Shown: piece by piece, positions 1-6,117 of the stretch
How positions within the stretch are numbered: the first letter of the stretch is position 1
Layout of the letters: every line of letters begins with the position of its first letter
Source: Victivallales bacterium
GTDB taxonomy: Bacteria; Verrucomicrobiota; Lentisphaeria; Oligosphaerales; Oligosphaeraceae
Reading direction: 5' to 3'
Length of the DNA stretch: 6,117 nt
Assembly (NCBI GenBank): GCA_900769285.1
Contig: CAAGGB010000141.1
Coordinates: forward strand, 1 to 6,117
Position numbers and translations under genes: made by a program
The notes under the pieces: generated by a model
The model's database searches: none
What the model was told of the DNA's origin: nothing
Seen by the model: the letters and a program-made list of their open reading frames with translations, nothing else

Positions 1-1666
1 GGAGGCCGCCCAGGAGCAGCTCGGCGCGTTCGAGGTCGCGTATCGCCTGACGCTGGGCGCCGCCGCCAAGGCGGGCCGCCTGAAGCTGAATGTCCGCAGC
101 GCCAACCTGCCGACGGAGATGATGTCCATCCTGAGCCTCGCCCCCGGCGAGACGCGCACCCTGACGCTCTCCGCCGCCCACTGGCTGGCCGGCACGGCCA
201 CCGGCAAGGTAACGGTCAGCCCCGGCCCCATCACCGGCCTGACCGAGGCGCTCGAATGGCTCAACGACTACCCCTACGGCTGTCTGGAGCAGACCGTCTC
301 ACAGGCCTTCCCCTTCCTCTGGCTGCGCGAGATGACCCAGGCCGGCGTCATCTCCGACCTCGAGGCCAAAACCTACGCCGGACGACTCGACGCCGCACTC
401 GCGCGCATCCTCGACATGCACCTCGGACGCGGACGCTTCGCACTCTGGCCCGGTCTCGACCGTCCCCATGACGACGCCACCCTCTACGCCATCCACTTCA
501 TCTTCGAGCTGGCACGCCGCCGCGAGGTCGACGCCAGCCTCCTCCGCACGCTCGAAAACCGCCTCGCCGACTGCTTCGGCAGCCTCAGTGACTCCAGACC
601 CGCCCACGTCGCCTACGCCGCCTACATCCTCAGCCTCCGCGCCGGCGAGACCGGACAGAACGCCGAACTCGCCGCCGCCGCCGCCCAGACGCTCCTCAAG
701 AACGACGACGGCAACTCCATGACCGCCTTCCTCGCCGCCGTCGCGCTCGTCAACGCCGGCCACGCCGCCGAGGCTATGCCGCGCCTCCGCGCCTGCATCG
801 CCGCTCAGGCCTGGCGCGACGAGGACGGCAGCTGCCCCCTCGCCATGAGCGACACCGTCTCCCAGACCGGCATGGCCCTCGCCATGCTCTCTGACATCCT
901 CCCGCAGGACGAGGCCGTCACCCGACTCGCACTCCAGCTCGACGCCCTCCGACGCACCGACGGACGCGCCTGGGGAACCCCCCAGACCAACGCCTGGGCC
1001 GTCGTCGGACTCTCCTGCTTCGCCGCACGCGCCGCCGGCAAGGGCGACTGGACCCCCAAGGGCACCGCACGGCTCGACGGCGCCGACCCCGTGCCCCTCG
1101 AGGGCGCCAGACTCCGCTCCTGGAGCCTGCGGCAGGGCCAGCGCCTCGAACTCACCAACGCCGGCGAACGACCCCTGTTCGTCTCCTTCCGCCAGCTCGG
1201 CGTCCGTCGCGCACCCATGCAGTCCGAGCGCGGCGCCCTCGAGCTTCGTCGTCTCTACCTGGACGCCGACGGCAAGCCCGTCGACACCTTCCGCGCCGGC
1301 GACCTCATCACCGTCGTGCTGACCATCACCTCGCTCTGCAACGTCAGCGACGTCGTCGTCGCCGACATGCTCCCCGGTGGCCTCGAAATCGAGGACGACG
1401 GCCTGACCACCCGCGCCCGCGCCATCCGCGAACCCAGAGGGGAGACGGACGAGACGTCGCCCTTTGAGACGCTCTACATCGACCGCCGCGATGACCGCTG
1501 CCTCCTCTTCGGCAACTTCACCAGGCGCGGCACCCACACGTTCCGCTACGCCGTCCGCGCCGTCACCGCCGGACGCTTTGCCGTCGCCCCCGCCATCGCC
1601 GAGGCCATGTACGCCCCCGACCTCCGGGCCGTCTTCGCCCCGGAGGACGTCCTGACCATCAAATGA
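1..1666 (+). CDS. Bacterial alpha-2-macroglobulin family protein, C-terminal part (5' truncated by window)
   Basis: The reading frame is open from the first complete codon at base 2, so the start lies upstream; 554 residues are visible, about a third of the usual length of 1500 or more. Bacterial A2Ms are periplasmic, often lipid-anchored, protease traps: cleavage of a bait region exposes a Cys-Gln thioester that bonds covalently to the attacking protease. The thioester motif YPYGCLEQ is intact, with the cysteine codon at 281-283 and the glutamine codon at 290-292. A helical, Ala/Leu-rich thioester domain follows to roughly base 1030. The last 150 or so residues match the terminal macroglobulin domain of bacterial A2Ms, with the pattern VADMLPGGLEIE, then YIDRRDDR, then RAVTAGRFAVAPAIAEAMYAPD. 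The bait region and any signal peptide or lipobox lie outside the window. The stop overlaps the pbpC start, matching the known A2M/PbpC pairing (yfhM-pbpC in E. coli). Family assignment is very secure; the actual protease targets are unknown. Confidence 0.95.
   Translation, partial: EAAQEQLGAFEVAYRLTLGAAAKAGRLKLNVRSANLPTEMMSILSLAPGETRTLTLSAAHWLAGTATGKVTVSPGPITGLTEALEWLNDYPYGCLEQTVSQAFPFLWLREMTQAGVISDLEAKTYAGRLDAALARILDMHLGRGRFALWPGLDRPHDDATLYAIHFIFELARRREVDASLLRTLENRLADCFGSLSDSRPAHVAYAAYILSLRAGETGQNAELAAAAAQTLLKNDDGNSMTAFLAAVALVNAGHAAEAMPRLRACIAAQAWRDEDGSCPLAMSDTVSQTGMALAMLSDILPQDEAVTRLALQLDALRRTDGRAWGTPQTNAWAVVGLSCFAARAAGKGDWTPKGTARLDGADPVPLEGARLRSWSLRQGQRLELTNAGERPLFVSFRQLGVRRAPMQSERGALELRRLYLDADGKPVDTFRAGDLITVVLTITSLCNVSDVVVADMLPGGLEIEDDGLTTRARAIREPRGETDETSPFETLYIDRRDDRCLLFGNFTRRGTHTFRYAVRAVTAGRFAVAPAIAEAMYAPDLRAVFAPEDVLTIK
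1642..1646 (+). promoter_or_regulatory. Possible ribosome binding site of pbpC inside the A2M gene
   Basis: GGAGG lies within the 3' end of the A2M coding region, 16 bases before the pbpC ATG. This is longer than the usual spacing of 5-9. No closer Shine-Dalgarno-like motif is seen, so reinitiation by ribosomes ending at the overlapping ATGA probably matters more than this site. The GGAGG also encodes A2M residues, so it could be chance in GC-rich sequence. Confidence 0.4.
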
Positions 1667-3921
1667 CGCCATGGTCGCCACCCAGATGGCTGGCGGCGCT
1701 GGCACTCCTCGCCCTTGACGCCCTCGTCCTCGCCCTGCTGGCCGCCTACGCCGTCTGGGCCGCGCTCCCGCATTTCTGCGGCGATGTCACCGCGGCCCTC
1801 CGGCAGGCCGCGCCCTCCAGACGCTACGAGGACCGCCAGGGCACGCTCCTCCTCCTCGAGCCCGCGCGCCCTGACGAACTCCGCCAGGACGCGCCGCTGG
1901 CGCGCATCGCGCCCGTCGCCCAACGCGCCATGCTCGCCGCCGAGGACAACGACTTCTACCGCCACGACGGCGTCAACCGCCAGGCCGCCCTCCGCGCCAT
2001 GGTCCAAAACCTCTTCCATGCCCGCATCATCTCCGGCGCCTCCACCATCACCATGCAGCTCGTCGGACTCGTCCTCGGACGCGAACGCTCCCTGCAGCGG
2101 AAGCTCGAGCAGGCCGGCTGCGCCCGCAGTCTCGAATTCCGCCACGGCAAGGACTGGATACTCCAGAACTACCTCAACCGCGTCCCCTTCGGCGGACGCA
2201 TCCACGGCATCGAGACCGCCGCCATCTACTACTTCGGCCATTCCGCCGACAGCCTCTCCCTCGCCGAGGCCTCACTCCTCTGCGGACTGCCCCAGCGACC
2301 CAACACCTACCGCCTTGACCGCCATCCGCAGCAGGCGCGTGCGCGACAGCGCATCGTCCTCCACCTCATGGCCAACGCCGGACTCGTCACCCCACAGGTC
2401 GCCGAACGCGCCTGGGCCACGCCACCGACCCTCCGGGACTTCCGACTCCCCTCGCGCCTCCATGGCATCCTCCACGGCGGCGACCACTACCTCCAGCTCG
2501 CCGCACAGCAGGCCGGAAACGACGCCACCCGCGTCGTCTGCGCCCGCGACGACCTCATCCAGAACCTCCTCGTGACCGCCCTCCGCCGGCAGGCCGACAG
2601 CCTCCCCGCCGTCCAGGACGCCGCCGGCATCATCCTCGACAACGCCTCCGGCGAGGTCCTCGCGCTCTGCGGCACCCTCGACTTCCAGTCCCGCGCCGCC
2701 GGCCAGGTCAATGTCGTCACCAGCTCCCGCAGCGCCGGCTCCACACTCAAGCCCTTCATCTTCGCCGAGGCCATCGACGGCGGACTCATCTGCCCCGACA
2801 CCATCCTCCACGACATCCCGCTCCGCTTCGGCAACTACGCCCCCGGAAACTACGACGGCACCTACCAGGGCGGCGTCCGCGCCGCCGAGGCCCTCGCGCG
2901 CTCCCTCAACACCCCCGCCGTCCGACTCGTCGCCCGACTCGGCGTCCGACGCCTCCTCCGACGCTTCCGCGACTTCGGACTCCTGCCGCCGTCTACCCGC
3001 CAGGAGTCCGATGAGCTCGCCGAACGGCTCGGACTCTCCCTGACGCTCGGCACCGCCGGCCATCGCCTCCTCGATCTCGCCGCCGCCTACGCCATGCTCG
3101 CCCGCGGCGGCCTCGCCGTCACCCCGACCTTCCTCGCCGCCAAACGCCCCGCGGACGCCTCCGCAGGGCGGACATTCGCCGCCGACACGCCTCCTCCCGG
3201 CGCGTCGCCGAACGTCTCGTCCACAGCCGCCGCGCCCCGCCGGCTGCTCACGCCGGGCACGGCCGCGCTGGTCAGCGAGATGCTCCAGTCACGCCCGCTC
3301 CCGGGATGCTCCTTCCCCGTCGCCTGGAAGACCGGAACCTCCTCCGGAAACCGTGACGCCTGGTGCTTCGCCTACACCCGCGACCTCACCATCGGCGTCT
3401 GGCTCGGCAACAAGGACGGCTCAGGCTCGCCCAGCCTCGTCGGCGCCACCGCCGCCGCACCCTGCGCCGCCGCGATCCTGGAGGCGCTCTACCGCGACCG
3501 CCGACCGCTGCCCCTCAGCGCCGACCCCTTCGTCAGCGTCATCCCCCTGTGCCAGGTCACCGGACTCCGCGCCGTCGAGGGCGTCTGCCAGACCGTCCCC
3601 GGACGCATGGCCGCCGACATCCCCCTGCGCCGCTGCCAGCGCTGCGGTCGCGACGGACAGCGCCCCCAGCGCGCCGTCCGCATCCTCCGACCGCTCCCCG
3701 AGACCTACGTCTGCGCCCGGGGCGACGCCGTGCGCCTCGCCGTCAGCGCCCAGCCACCGAATGTCCACTGGTATCTCGACGACCACTACTGCGGACAGCT
3801 CGCCCCCAACGCCAGGCTCGACTTCACCGTCGGCACCCACACGCTCCGCGCCGTCTCCGAGGACGAGGACGTCCGCCCCGCCACCGTGACCCTCACCGTC
3901 ACCCGCCGCGGCCGACCGTAG
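1663..3921 (+). CDS. pbpC: Penicillin-binding protein 1C (bifunctional peptidoglycan glycosyltransferase/transpeptidase)
   Basis: This 752-residue class A PBP polymerises lipid II into glycan strands and has a penicillin-binding transpeptidase domain, acting on the periplasmic face of the inner membrane. One membrane segment spans about residues 8-35. The GT51 domain (about 50-235) has AAEDNDFYRHDGVN with catalytic Glu94, SGASTITMQ at 124-132, RKLE at 146-149 with the second catalytic Glu149, and ILQNYLNRVPFGG around 166-178, a PbpC-like form. The transpeptidase domain (about 320-600) has Ser360-Thr-Leu-Lys363, Ser414-Leu-Asn416 and Lys556-Thr-Gly, so all three active-site motifs are intact. 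A linker with Cys630, Cys642, Cys658 and Cys661 precedes a C-terminal beta domain (about 680-750, PbpC C-terminal type). The ATG overlaps the A2M stop as ATGA, and a nearby ATG at 1671 is out of frame, so coupled translation from 1663 is the best start. A Pro/Ala/Ser-rich linker at about 493-527 looks lineage-specific. In E. coli PbpC the transpeptidase contribution is debated. Confidence 0.96.
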   Translation: MTPWSPPRWLAALALLALDALVLALLAAYAVWAALPHFCGDVTAALRQAAPSRRYEDRQGTLLLLEPARPDELRQDAPLARIAPVAQRAMLAAEDNDFYRHDGVNRQAALRAMVQNLFHARIISGASTITMQLVGLVLGRERSLQRKLEQAGCARSLEFRHGKDWILQNYLNRVPFGGRIHGIETAAIYYFGHSADSLSLAEASLLCGLPQRPNTYRLDRHPQQARARQRIVLHLMANAGLVTPQVAERAWATPPTLRDFRLPSRLHGILHGGDHYLQLAAQQAGNDATRVVCARDDLIQNLLVTALRRQADSLPAVQDAAGIILDNASGEVLALCGTLDFQSRAAGQVNVVTSSRSAGSTLKPFIFAEAIDGGLICPDTILHDIPLRFGNYAPGNYDGTYQGGVRAAEALARSLNTPAVRLVARLGVRRLLRRFRDFGLLPPSTRQESDELAERLGLSLTLGTAGHRLLDLAAAYAMLARGGLAVTPTFLAAKRPADASAGRTFAADTPPPGASPNVSSTAAAPRRLLTPGTAALVSEMLQSRPLPGCSFPVAWKTGTSSGNRDAWCFAYTRDLTIGVWLGNKDGSGSPSLVGATAAAPCAAAILEALYRDRRPLPLSADPFVSVIPLCQVTGLRAVEGVCQTVPGRMAADIPLRRCQRCGRDGQRPQRAVRILRPLPETYVCARGDAVRLAVSAQPPNVHWYLDDHYCGQLAPNARLDFTVGTHTLRAVSEDEDVRPATVTLTVTRRGRP

Positions 3922-3975
3922 CGCGGCATCCCGATGGTGCGCGCGTCCAGCGCCCCTTGCGTAGGCCTGCAAAAC

Positions 3976-4014
3976 GCGCCCGACACAAGAAAATCAGGTT
4001 CGGGCGTCGTTTCG
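3976..4014 (+). terminator. Possible weak terminator after pbpC
   Basis: An 8-bp stem pairs 3976-3983 with 4000-4007 (core CGCCCGA/TCGGGCG plus one G-T pair) around a 16-nt loop. It is followed by CGTTTCG, which gives only a short, interrupted T stretch. Its position between the pbpC stop and the rpsA promoter fits transcript separation. The large loop and poor T tract make it a weak intrinsic terminator at best; it may be a pause or a Rho-assisted end. Confidence 0.35.
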
Positions 4015-4017
4015 AAT

Positions 4018-4046
4018 TTGTAAATTGCGCTTTCCTAGCGTATAGT
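4018..4046 (+). promoter_or_regulatory. Sigma70-type promoter of rpsA
   Basis: The -35 element TTGTAA (4018-4023) and the -10 element TATAGT (4041-4046) are separated by exactly 17 bp. They sit in an AT-rich island that contrasts strongly with the GC-rich DNA on both sides. The predicted transcription start is near 4053, giving a leader of about 107 nt before the rpsA ATG. This is the only strong promoter-like site noticed in the window, and it implies that rpsA is transcribed independently of pbpC. No transcript data are available here, so the call rests on consensus match, spacing and position. Confidence 0.72.
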
Positions 4047-4052
4047 AGTAAT

Positions 4053-4159
4053 TTTATGCCCCAATTTTGCCCCTTGCTGCCGTTCCGGGTGGGATGGCGT
4101 GCCTTAAAAGGGGTTTTAAGTGTGAGTTGTGTGAAGCACAGGCAACAAGAACAAAAGAC
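4053..4159 (+). promoter_or_regulatory. Structured 5' leader of rpsA without a Shine-Dalgarno sequence
   Basis: The leader holds a perfect 7-bp inverted repeat, CTTAAAA / TTTTAAG (4103-4109 and 4114-4120), closed by a GGGG loop. A smaller hairpin, TGTG-AAG-CACA, is at 4130-4140 and could be extended by TTG/CAA at 4127-4129 and 4143-4145 across a GG bulge. The last 15 bases before the ATG are A-rich and contain no GGAG, GAGG or AGGA. In E. coli, rpsA is likewise translated without a canonical SD from a structured leader and is repressed by S1 itself. An equivalent autoregulatory leader here is inferred by analogy; the fold has not been computed. Confidence 0.5.
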
Positions 4160-5899
4160 ATGAGCAATAGTTTTATCGACCTTGAGAACATGCCGTCCAT
4201 GGACGATCTGTTCGGGAACCAGCCCCAGGAGGACGTCAGCCGCAAGCCCACCAGCCAACTGGTCACCGGCCGCGTCGTCCGCAAGCTGGACAATGGCATT
4301 CTCCTCGACGTGAACGGCAAGTCCGAGCCGTTCGTCCCCGCCCAGGACCTGGGCGACAAGTGGGAGAGCATCCAGGTTGGGGACGACCTGGAGGTGTCCC
4401 TGGAGACCGGTGACGAGGACAGCGACATGCCGCATGTCGACCTCCGCAAGGCCGAGCTCCAGAAGAGCTGGGACGCCATCGAGCAGAACTACAAGGAGGG
4501 CGACCTCATCCGCGGCACCATCCGCAGCCGCGTCAAGGGCGGTCTCATCGTCGACGTCAACAACGTCGAGGCCTTCCTCCCCGGCTCTCAGGTCGATCTC
4601 GGTACCATCCGTGACCTCAACGAGTTCATCGGCAAGGAAGAGGAATTCAAGATCCTCAAGATCAACGCCGAGCGCCGCAACATCGTCCTCAGCCGCCGCG
4701 AGCTCCTCGAGGCCGACCGCGCCGAGAAGCGCGCCGCCCTCCTCGCCGAACTCCAGCCCAAGACCATCCGCCGCGGCGTCGTCAAGAACATCACCGAATT
4801 CGGCGCGTTCGTCGACCTCAACGGCATGGACGGCCTCCTCCACATCACCGACATGAGCTGGAAGCGCATCTCCCATCCCAGCGAGGTCGTCAAGGTCGGC
4901 GACGAGATCGAGGTCATGATCCTCGAAGTAGACCGCGAGCGCCAGCGCGTCTCCCTCGGACTCAAGCAGAAGGACGGAAACCCCTGGGACACCGTCGACG
5001 TCAAGTACCCGAAGGGCAGCCGCGTCAAGGGCAAGGTCGTCAATGTCATGCCCTATGGCGCCTTCGTCGAGCTTGAGGAGGGCATCGAGGGCCTCATCCA
5101 CGTCTCCGAGATGAGCTGGACCAAGAAGGTCAACAAGGCCAGCGACGTCCTCCAGGTCGGCGATGAGGTCGAGGCCGTCGTCCTCGACGTCAACAAGGAC
5201 AGCCACAAGATCTCCCTCGGACTCCGCCAGTGCCAGGAGAACCCCTGGAAGATCATCAAGGAGCGCTACCCCCAGGGCACCCGCATCAAGGGCAAGGTCC
5301 GCAACATGACCGGCTACGGCGCCTTCGTCCAGATCCAGGACGACATCGACGGCATGATCCATGTCTCCGACATGAGCTGGATCCGCAAGGTCAACAACCC
5401 CAGCGAAATCCTCAAGAAGGGCGATGAGGTCGAGGCCGTCATCCTCGAGGTCGATGACGTCAACCAGCGCATCAGCCTCTCCATGAAGAAGCTCACCGAC
5501 GACCCGTGGCAGACCATCCAGAACAAGTACAAGGTCGGCGACATCGTCGAGGGCAAGGTCACCAAGATGGCCTCCTTCGGCGCCTTCGTCGAACTCGAGG
5601 GCGGCATCGATGGCCTCATCCACATCTCCGAGCTCAGCGACGAGCGCGTCAACCGCGTCAAGGACGTCGTCAACGCCGGCGACATCGTTCGCGCTCGCGT
5701 CAAGAACATCAGCACCGAGGACCGCCGCATCGGACTCAGCCTCCGCGACGTCGACGGCAACAGCTCCGCCAGCGCCAGCCAGGTCTCGCACCTCAGCGCC
5801 GGCGACGCCCTCGGCGACTTCGGCGCCGCCCTCGACGACGCCCTCAAGGACGCCGACGCACAGAGCAACGCCGAGGCCGAGAAGACCGACGCCGAATAA
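4160..5899 (+). CDS. rpsA: 30S ribosomal protein S1, six S1 domains
   Basis: S1 sits on the small ribosomal subunit and binds and unwinds mRNA to help initiation. The 579-residue protein carries six S1 (OB-fold) repeats at about 33-98, 114-180, 202-270, 287-357, 374-444 and 458-529. This is the layout of Gram-negative S1 (557 residues in E. coli). The first two repeats are divergent, as expected for the ribosome-binding part. Repeats 3-6 carry the canonical FGAFV/YGAFV then GLIHVSEMSW-type signature. Repeats 4 and 5 are especially alike. The tail after 530 is low-complexity, rich in Ala, Ser and Asp, and acidic. The ATG at 4160 (MSNSF) is chosen because S1 proteins start close to the first repeat. 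In-frame starts at TTG 4067 and ATG 4094 would add a Cys-containing N-terminal stretch atypical of S1 and would consume the leader. Own promoter upstream, terminator downstream. Confidence 0.97.
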   Translation: MSNSFIDLENMPSMDDLFGNQPQEDVSRKPTSQLVTGRVVRKLDNGILLDVNGKSEPFVPAQDLGDKWESIQVGDDLEVSLETGDEDSDMPHVDLRKAELQKSWDAIEQNYKEGDLIRGTIRSRVKGGLIVDVNNVEAFLPGSQVDLGTIRDLNEFIGKEEEFKILKINAERRNIVLSRRELLEADRAEKRAALLAELQPKTIRRGVVKNITEFGAFVDLNGMDGLLHITDMSWKRISHPSEVVKVGDEIEVMILEVDRERQRVSLGLKQKDGNPWDTVDVKYPKGSRVKGKVVNVMPYGAFVELEEGIEGLIHVSEMSWTKKVNKASDVLQVGDEVEAVVLDVNKDSHKISLGLRQCQENPWKIIKERYPQGTRIKGKVRNMTGYGAFVQIQDDIDGMIHVSDMSWIRKVNNPSEILKKGDEVEAVILEVDDVNQRISLSMKKLTDDPWQTIQNKYKVGDIVEGKVTKMASFGAFVELEGGIDGLIHISELSDERVNRVKDVVNAGDIVRARVKNISTEDRRIGLSLRDVDGNSSASASQVSHLSAGDALGDFGAALDDALKDADAQSNAEAEKTDAE

Positions 5900-5922
5900 G
5901 CTCTCCTCCACATCATCCGCAC

Positions 5923-5955
5923 GCTGCGGCACGGCCCTTCCGGGCCGTCCGCAGC
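5923..5955 (+). other. GC-rich hairpin after rpsA, no T tract
   Basis: GCTGCGG then ACGGCCC (5923-5929 and 5931-5937) pair with GGGCCGT then CCGCAGC (5942-5955) around a TTCC loop. This makes 14 base pairs with a single bulged C at 5930. The hairpin starts 23 bases after the rpsA stop. No T run follows, so on its own it is more likely an RNA-stabilising 3' structure or a pause site than an intrinsic terminator. It could act together with the next hairpin. Confidence 0.6.
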
Positions 5956-5962
5956 CTCCCGA

Positions 5963-6025
5963 CACGCCGTCAGGCGGCCAGGCAGGCCCACAGCCTTCCT
6001 CCCCGCCTGGCGGCGTGCCTTTTCT
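5963..6025 (+). terminator. Intrinsic terminator of rpsA
   Basis: CACGCCGTCAGGCGG (5963-5977) pairs along its full 15 bp with CCGCCTGGCGGCGTG (6003-6017); one pair is a G-U wobble. The loop is 25 nt and TTTT follows at 6020-6023. This is the best terminator in the window and lies where the rpsA transcript should end. The loop is long, and part of it (GCCAGGC near 5976-5982) could instead pair with GCCTGGC in the 3' arm, so an alternative fold exists. Confidence 0.7.
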
Positions 6026-6026
6026 G

Positions 6027-6117
6027 AAGCCCTAGGGGCTCTAGAAGCTCTAGGGACTCTAGAAGCCCTAGAAGCCCTAGAAGCCCTAGAAGCCCTAGAA
6101 GCCCTAGAAGCCCTAGA
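6027..6117. repeat. 9-bp tandem repeat AAGCCCTAG, ten full units, continuing past the window
   Basis: Ten consecutive 9-base units fill 6027-6116, and the last base begins an eleventh. Unit 1 and units 5-10 read AAGCCCTAG exactly. Units 2-4 (6036-6062) are variants: GGGCTCTAG, AAGCTCTAG and GGACTCTAG. Every unit keeps the CTAG tetramer. The frame reading AAG-CCC-TAG has a stop in every unit, and no gene is seen to cross the array, so it looks noncoding. It starts directly after the rpsA terminator T tract. Function is unknown; simple slippage-driven expansion is the default explanation. Confidence 0.93.

Noticed and set aside
1671..1673. Alternative pbpC start at the nearby ATG
   Set aside because: It is out of frame with the PbpC protein; the ATG at 1663 overlapping the A2M stop is in frame.
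299..1705. 468-codon open frame on the - strand opposite the A2M gene
   Set aside because: Low-complexity Gly/Ala/Glu/Val-rich translation without motifs. It is a shadow of the GC-rich A2M coding strand.
4067..4159. N-terminal extension of S1 from TTG 4067 or ATG 4094
   Set aside because: The added residues do not resemble S1 N-termini, have no good ribosome binding site, and would leave almost no leader after the predicted transcription start. MSNSF at 4160 gives a normal S1.
3363..4163. 266-codon + strand frame overlapping the 3' end of pbpC and reaching the rpsA start
   Set aside because: Arg/Pro/His-rich translation typical of a shifted frame over GC-rich coding DNA. It crosses the intergenic promoter, and pbpC is intact in another frame.
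3899..5965. 688-codon open frame on the - strand opposite rpsA
   Set aside because: It mirrors rpsA codon structure (C-ending codons rarely give reverse stops). Its translation is Val/Asp/Leu-rich with no recognisable domain, while the + strand encodes a complete S1. It also runs through the promoter and terminator regions.
6027..6117. CRISPR array or eukaryotic-type telomere repeat
   Set aside because: Units are 9 bases with no spacers, which excludes CRISPR. The CCCTA core recalls telomeric DNA, but the period is 9 and the array adjoins an ordinary bacterial rpsA terminator.

Overview
This is a GC-rich, gene-dense bacterial window with three genes, all on the + strand. Two cell-envelope genes (a 5'-truncated alpha-2-macroglobulin gene and pbpC) overlap by four bases. 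They are followed by a separate transcription unit carrying rpsA, the gene for ribosomal protein S1. The A2M/PbpC pair and the six-domain S1 point to a diderm (Gram-negative type) bacterium. The wording of the S1 repeats resembles, from memory, the Verrucomicrobiota/Lentisphaerota side of the PVC group. That placement is inference with low confidence, since no rRNA gene is present.

Layout. 1-1666: C-terminal 554 codons of a bacterial alpha-2-macroglobulin with an intact CLEQ thioester. 1663-3921: penicillin-binding protein 1C, with complete glycosyltransferase and transpeptidase motifs and a cysteine-containing C-terminal region. 3922-4159: intergenic region with a possible weak terminator, a clear AT-rich sigma70-type promoter (-35 TTGTAA, 17 bp, -10 TATAGT) and a leader of about 107 nt that has inverted repeats and no Shine-Dalgarno sequence. 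4160-5899: rpsA. 5900-6025: two GC-rich hairpins, the second followed by a T tract and a good intrinsic terminator candidate. 6027-6117: a 9-bp tandem repeat (AAGCCCTAG) that runs off the end of the window.

How the parts work together. PbpC is an inner-membrane bifunctional peptidoglycan synthase. The A2M is thought to trap proteases that enter the periplasm when the envelope is breached. The pair is a known conserved module, proposed to link wall repair to protease defence. rpsA is functionally unrelated and has its own promoter.

No undescribed multi-gene system is visible. The parts least explained by known genes are the CTAG-containing repeat at the right end and the structured, SD-less leader of rpsA. 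The long reverse-strand open frames are shadows of the GC-rich coding pattern.
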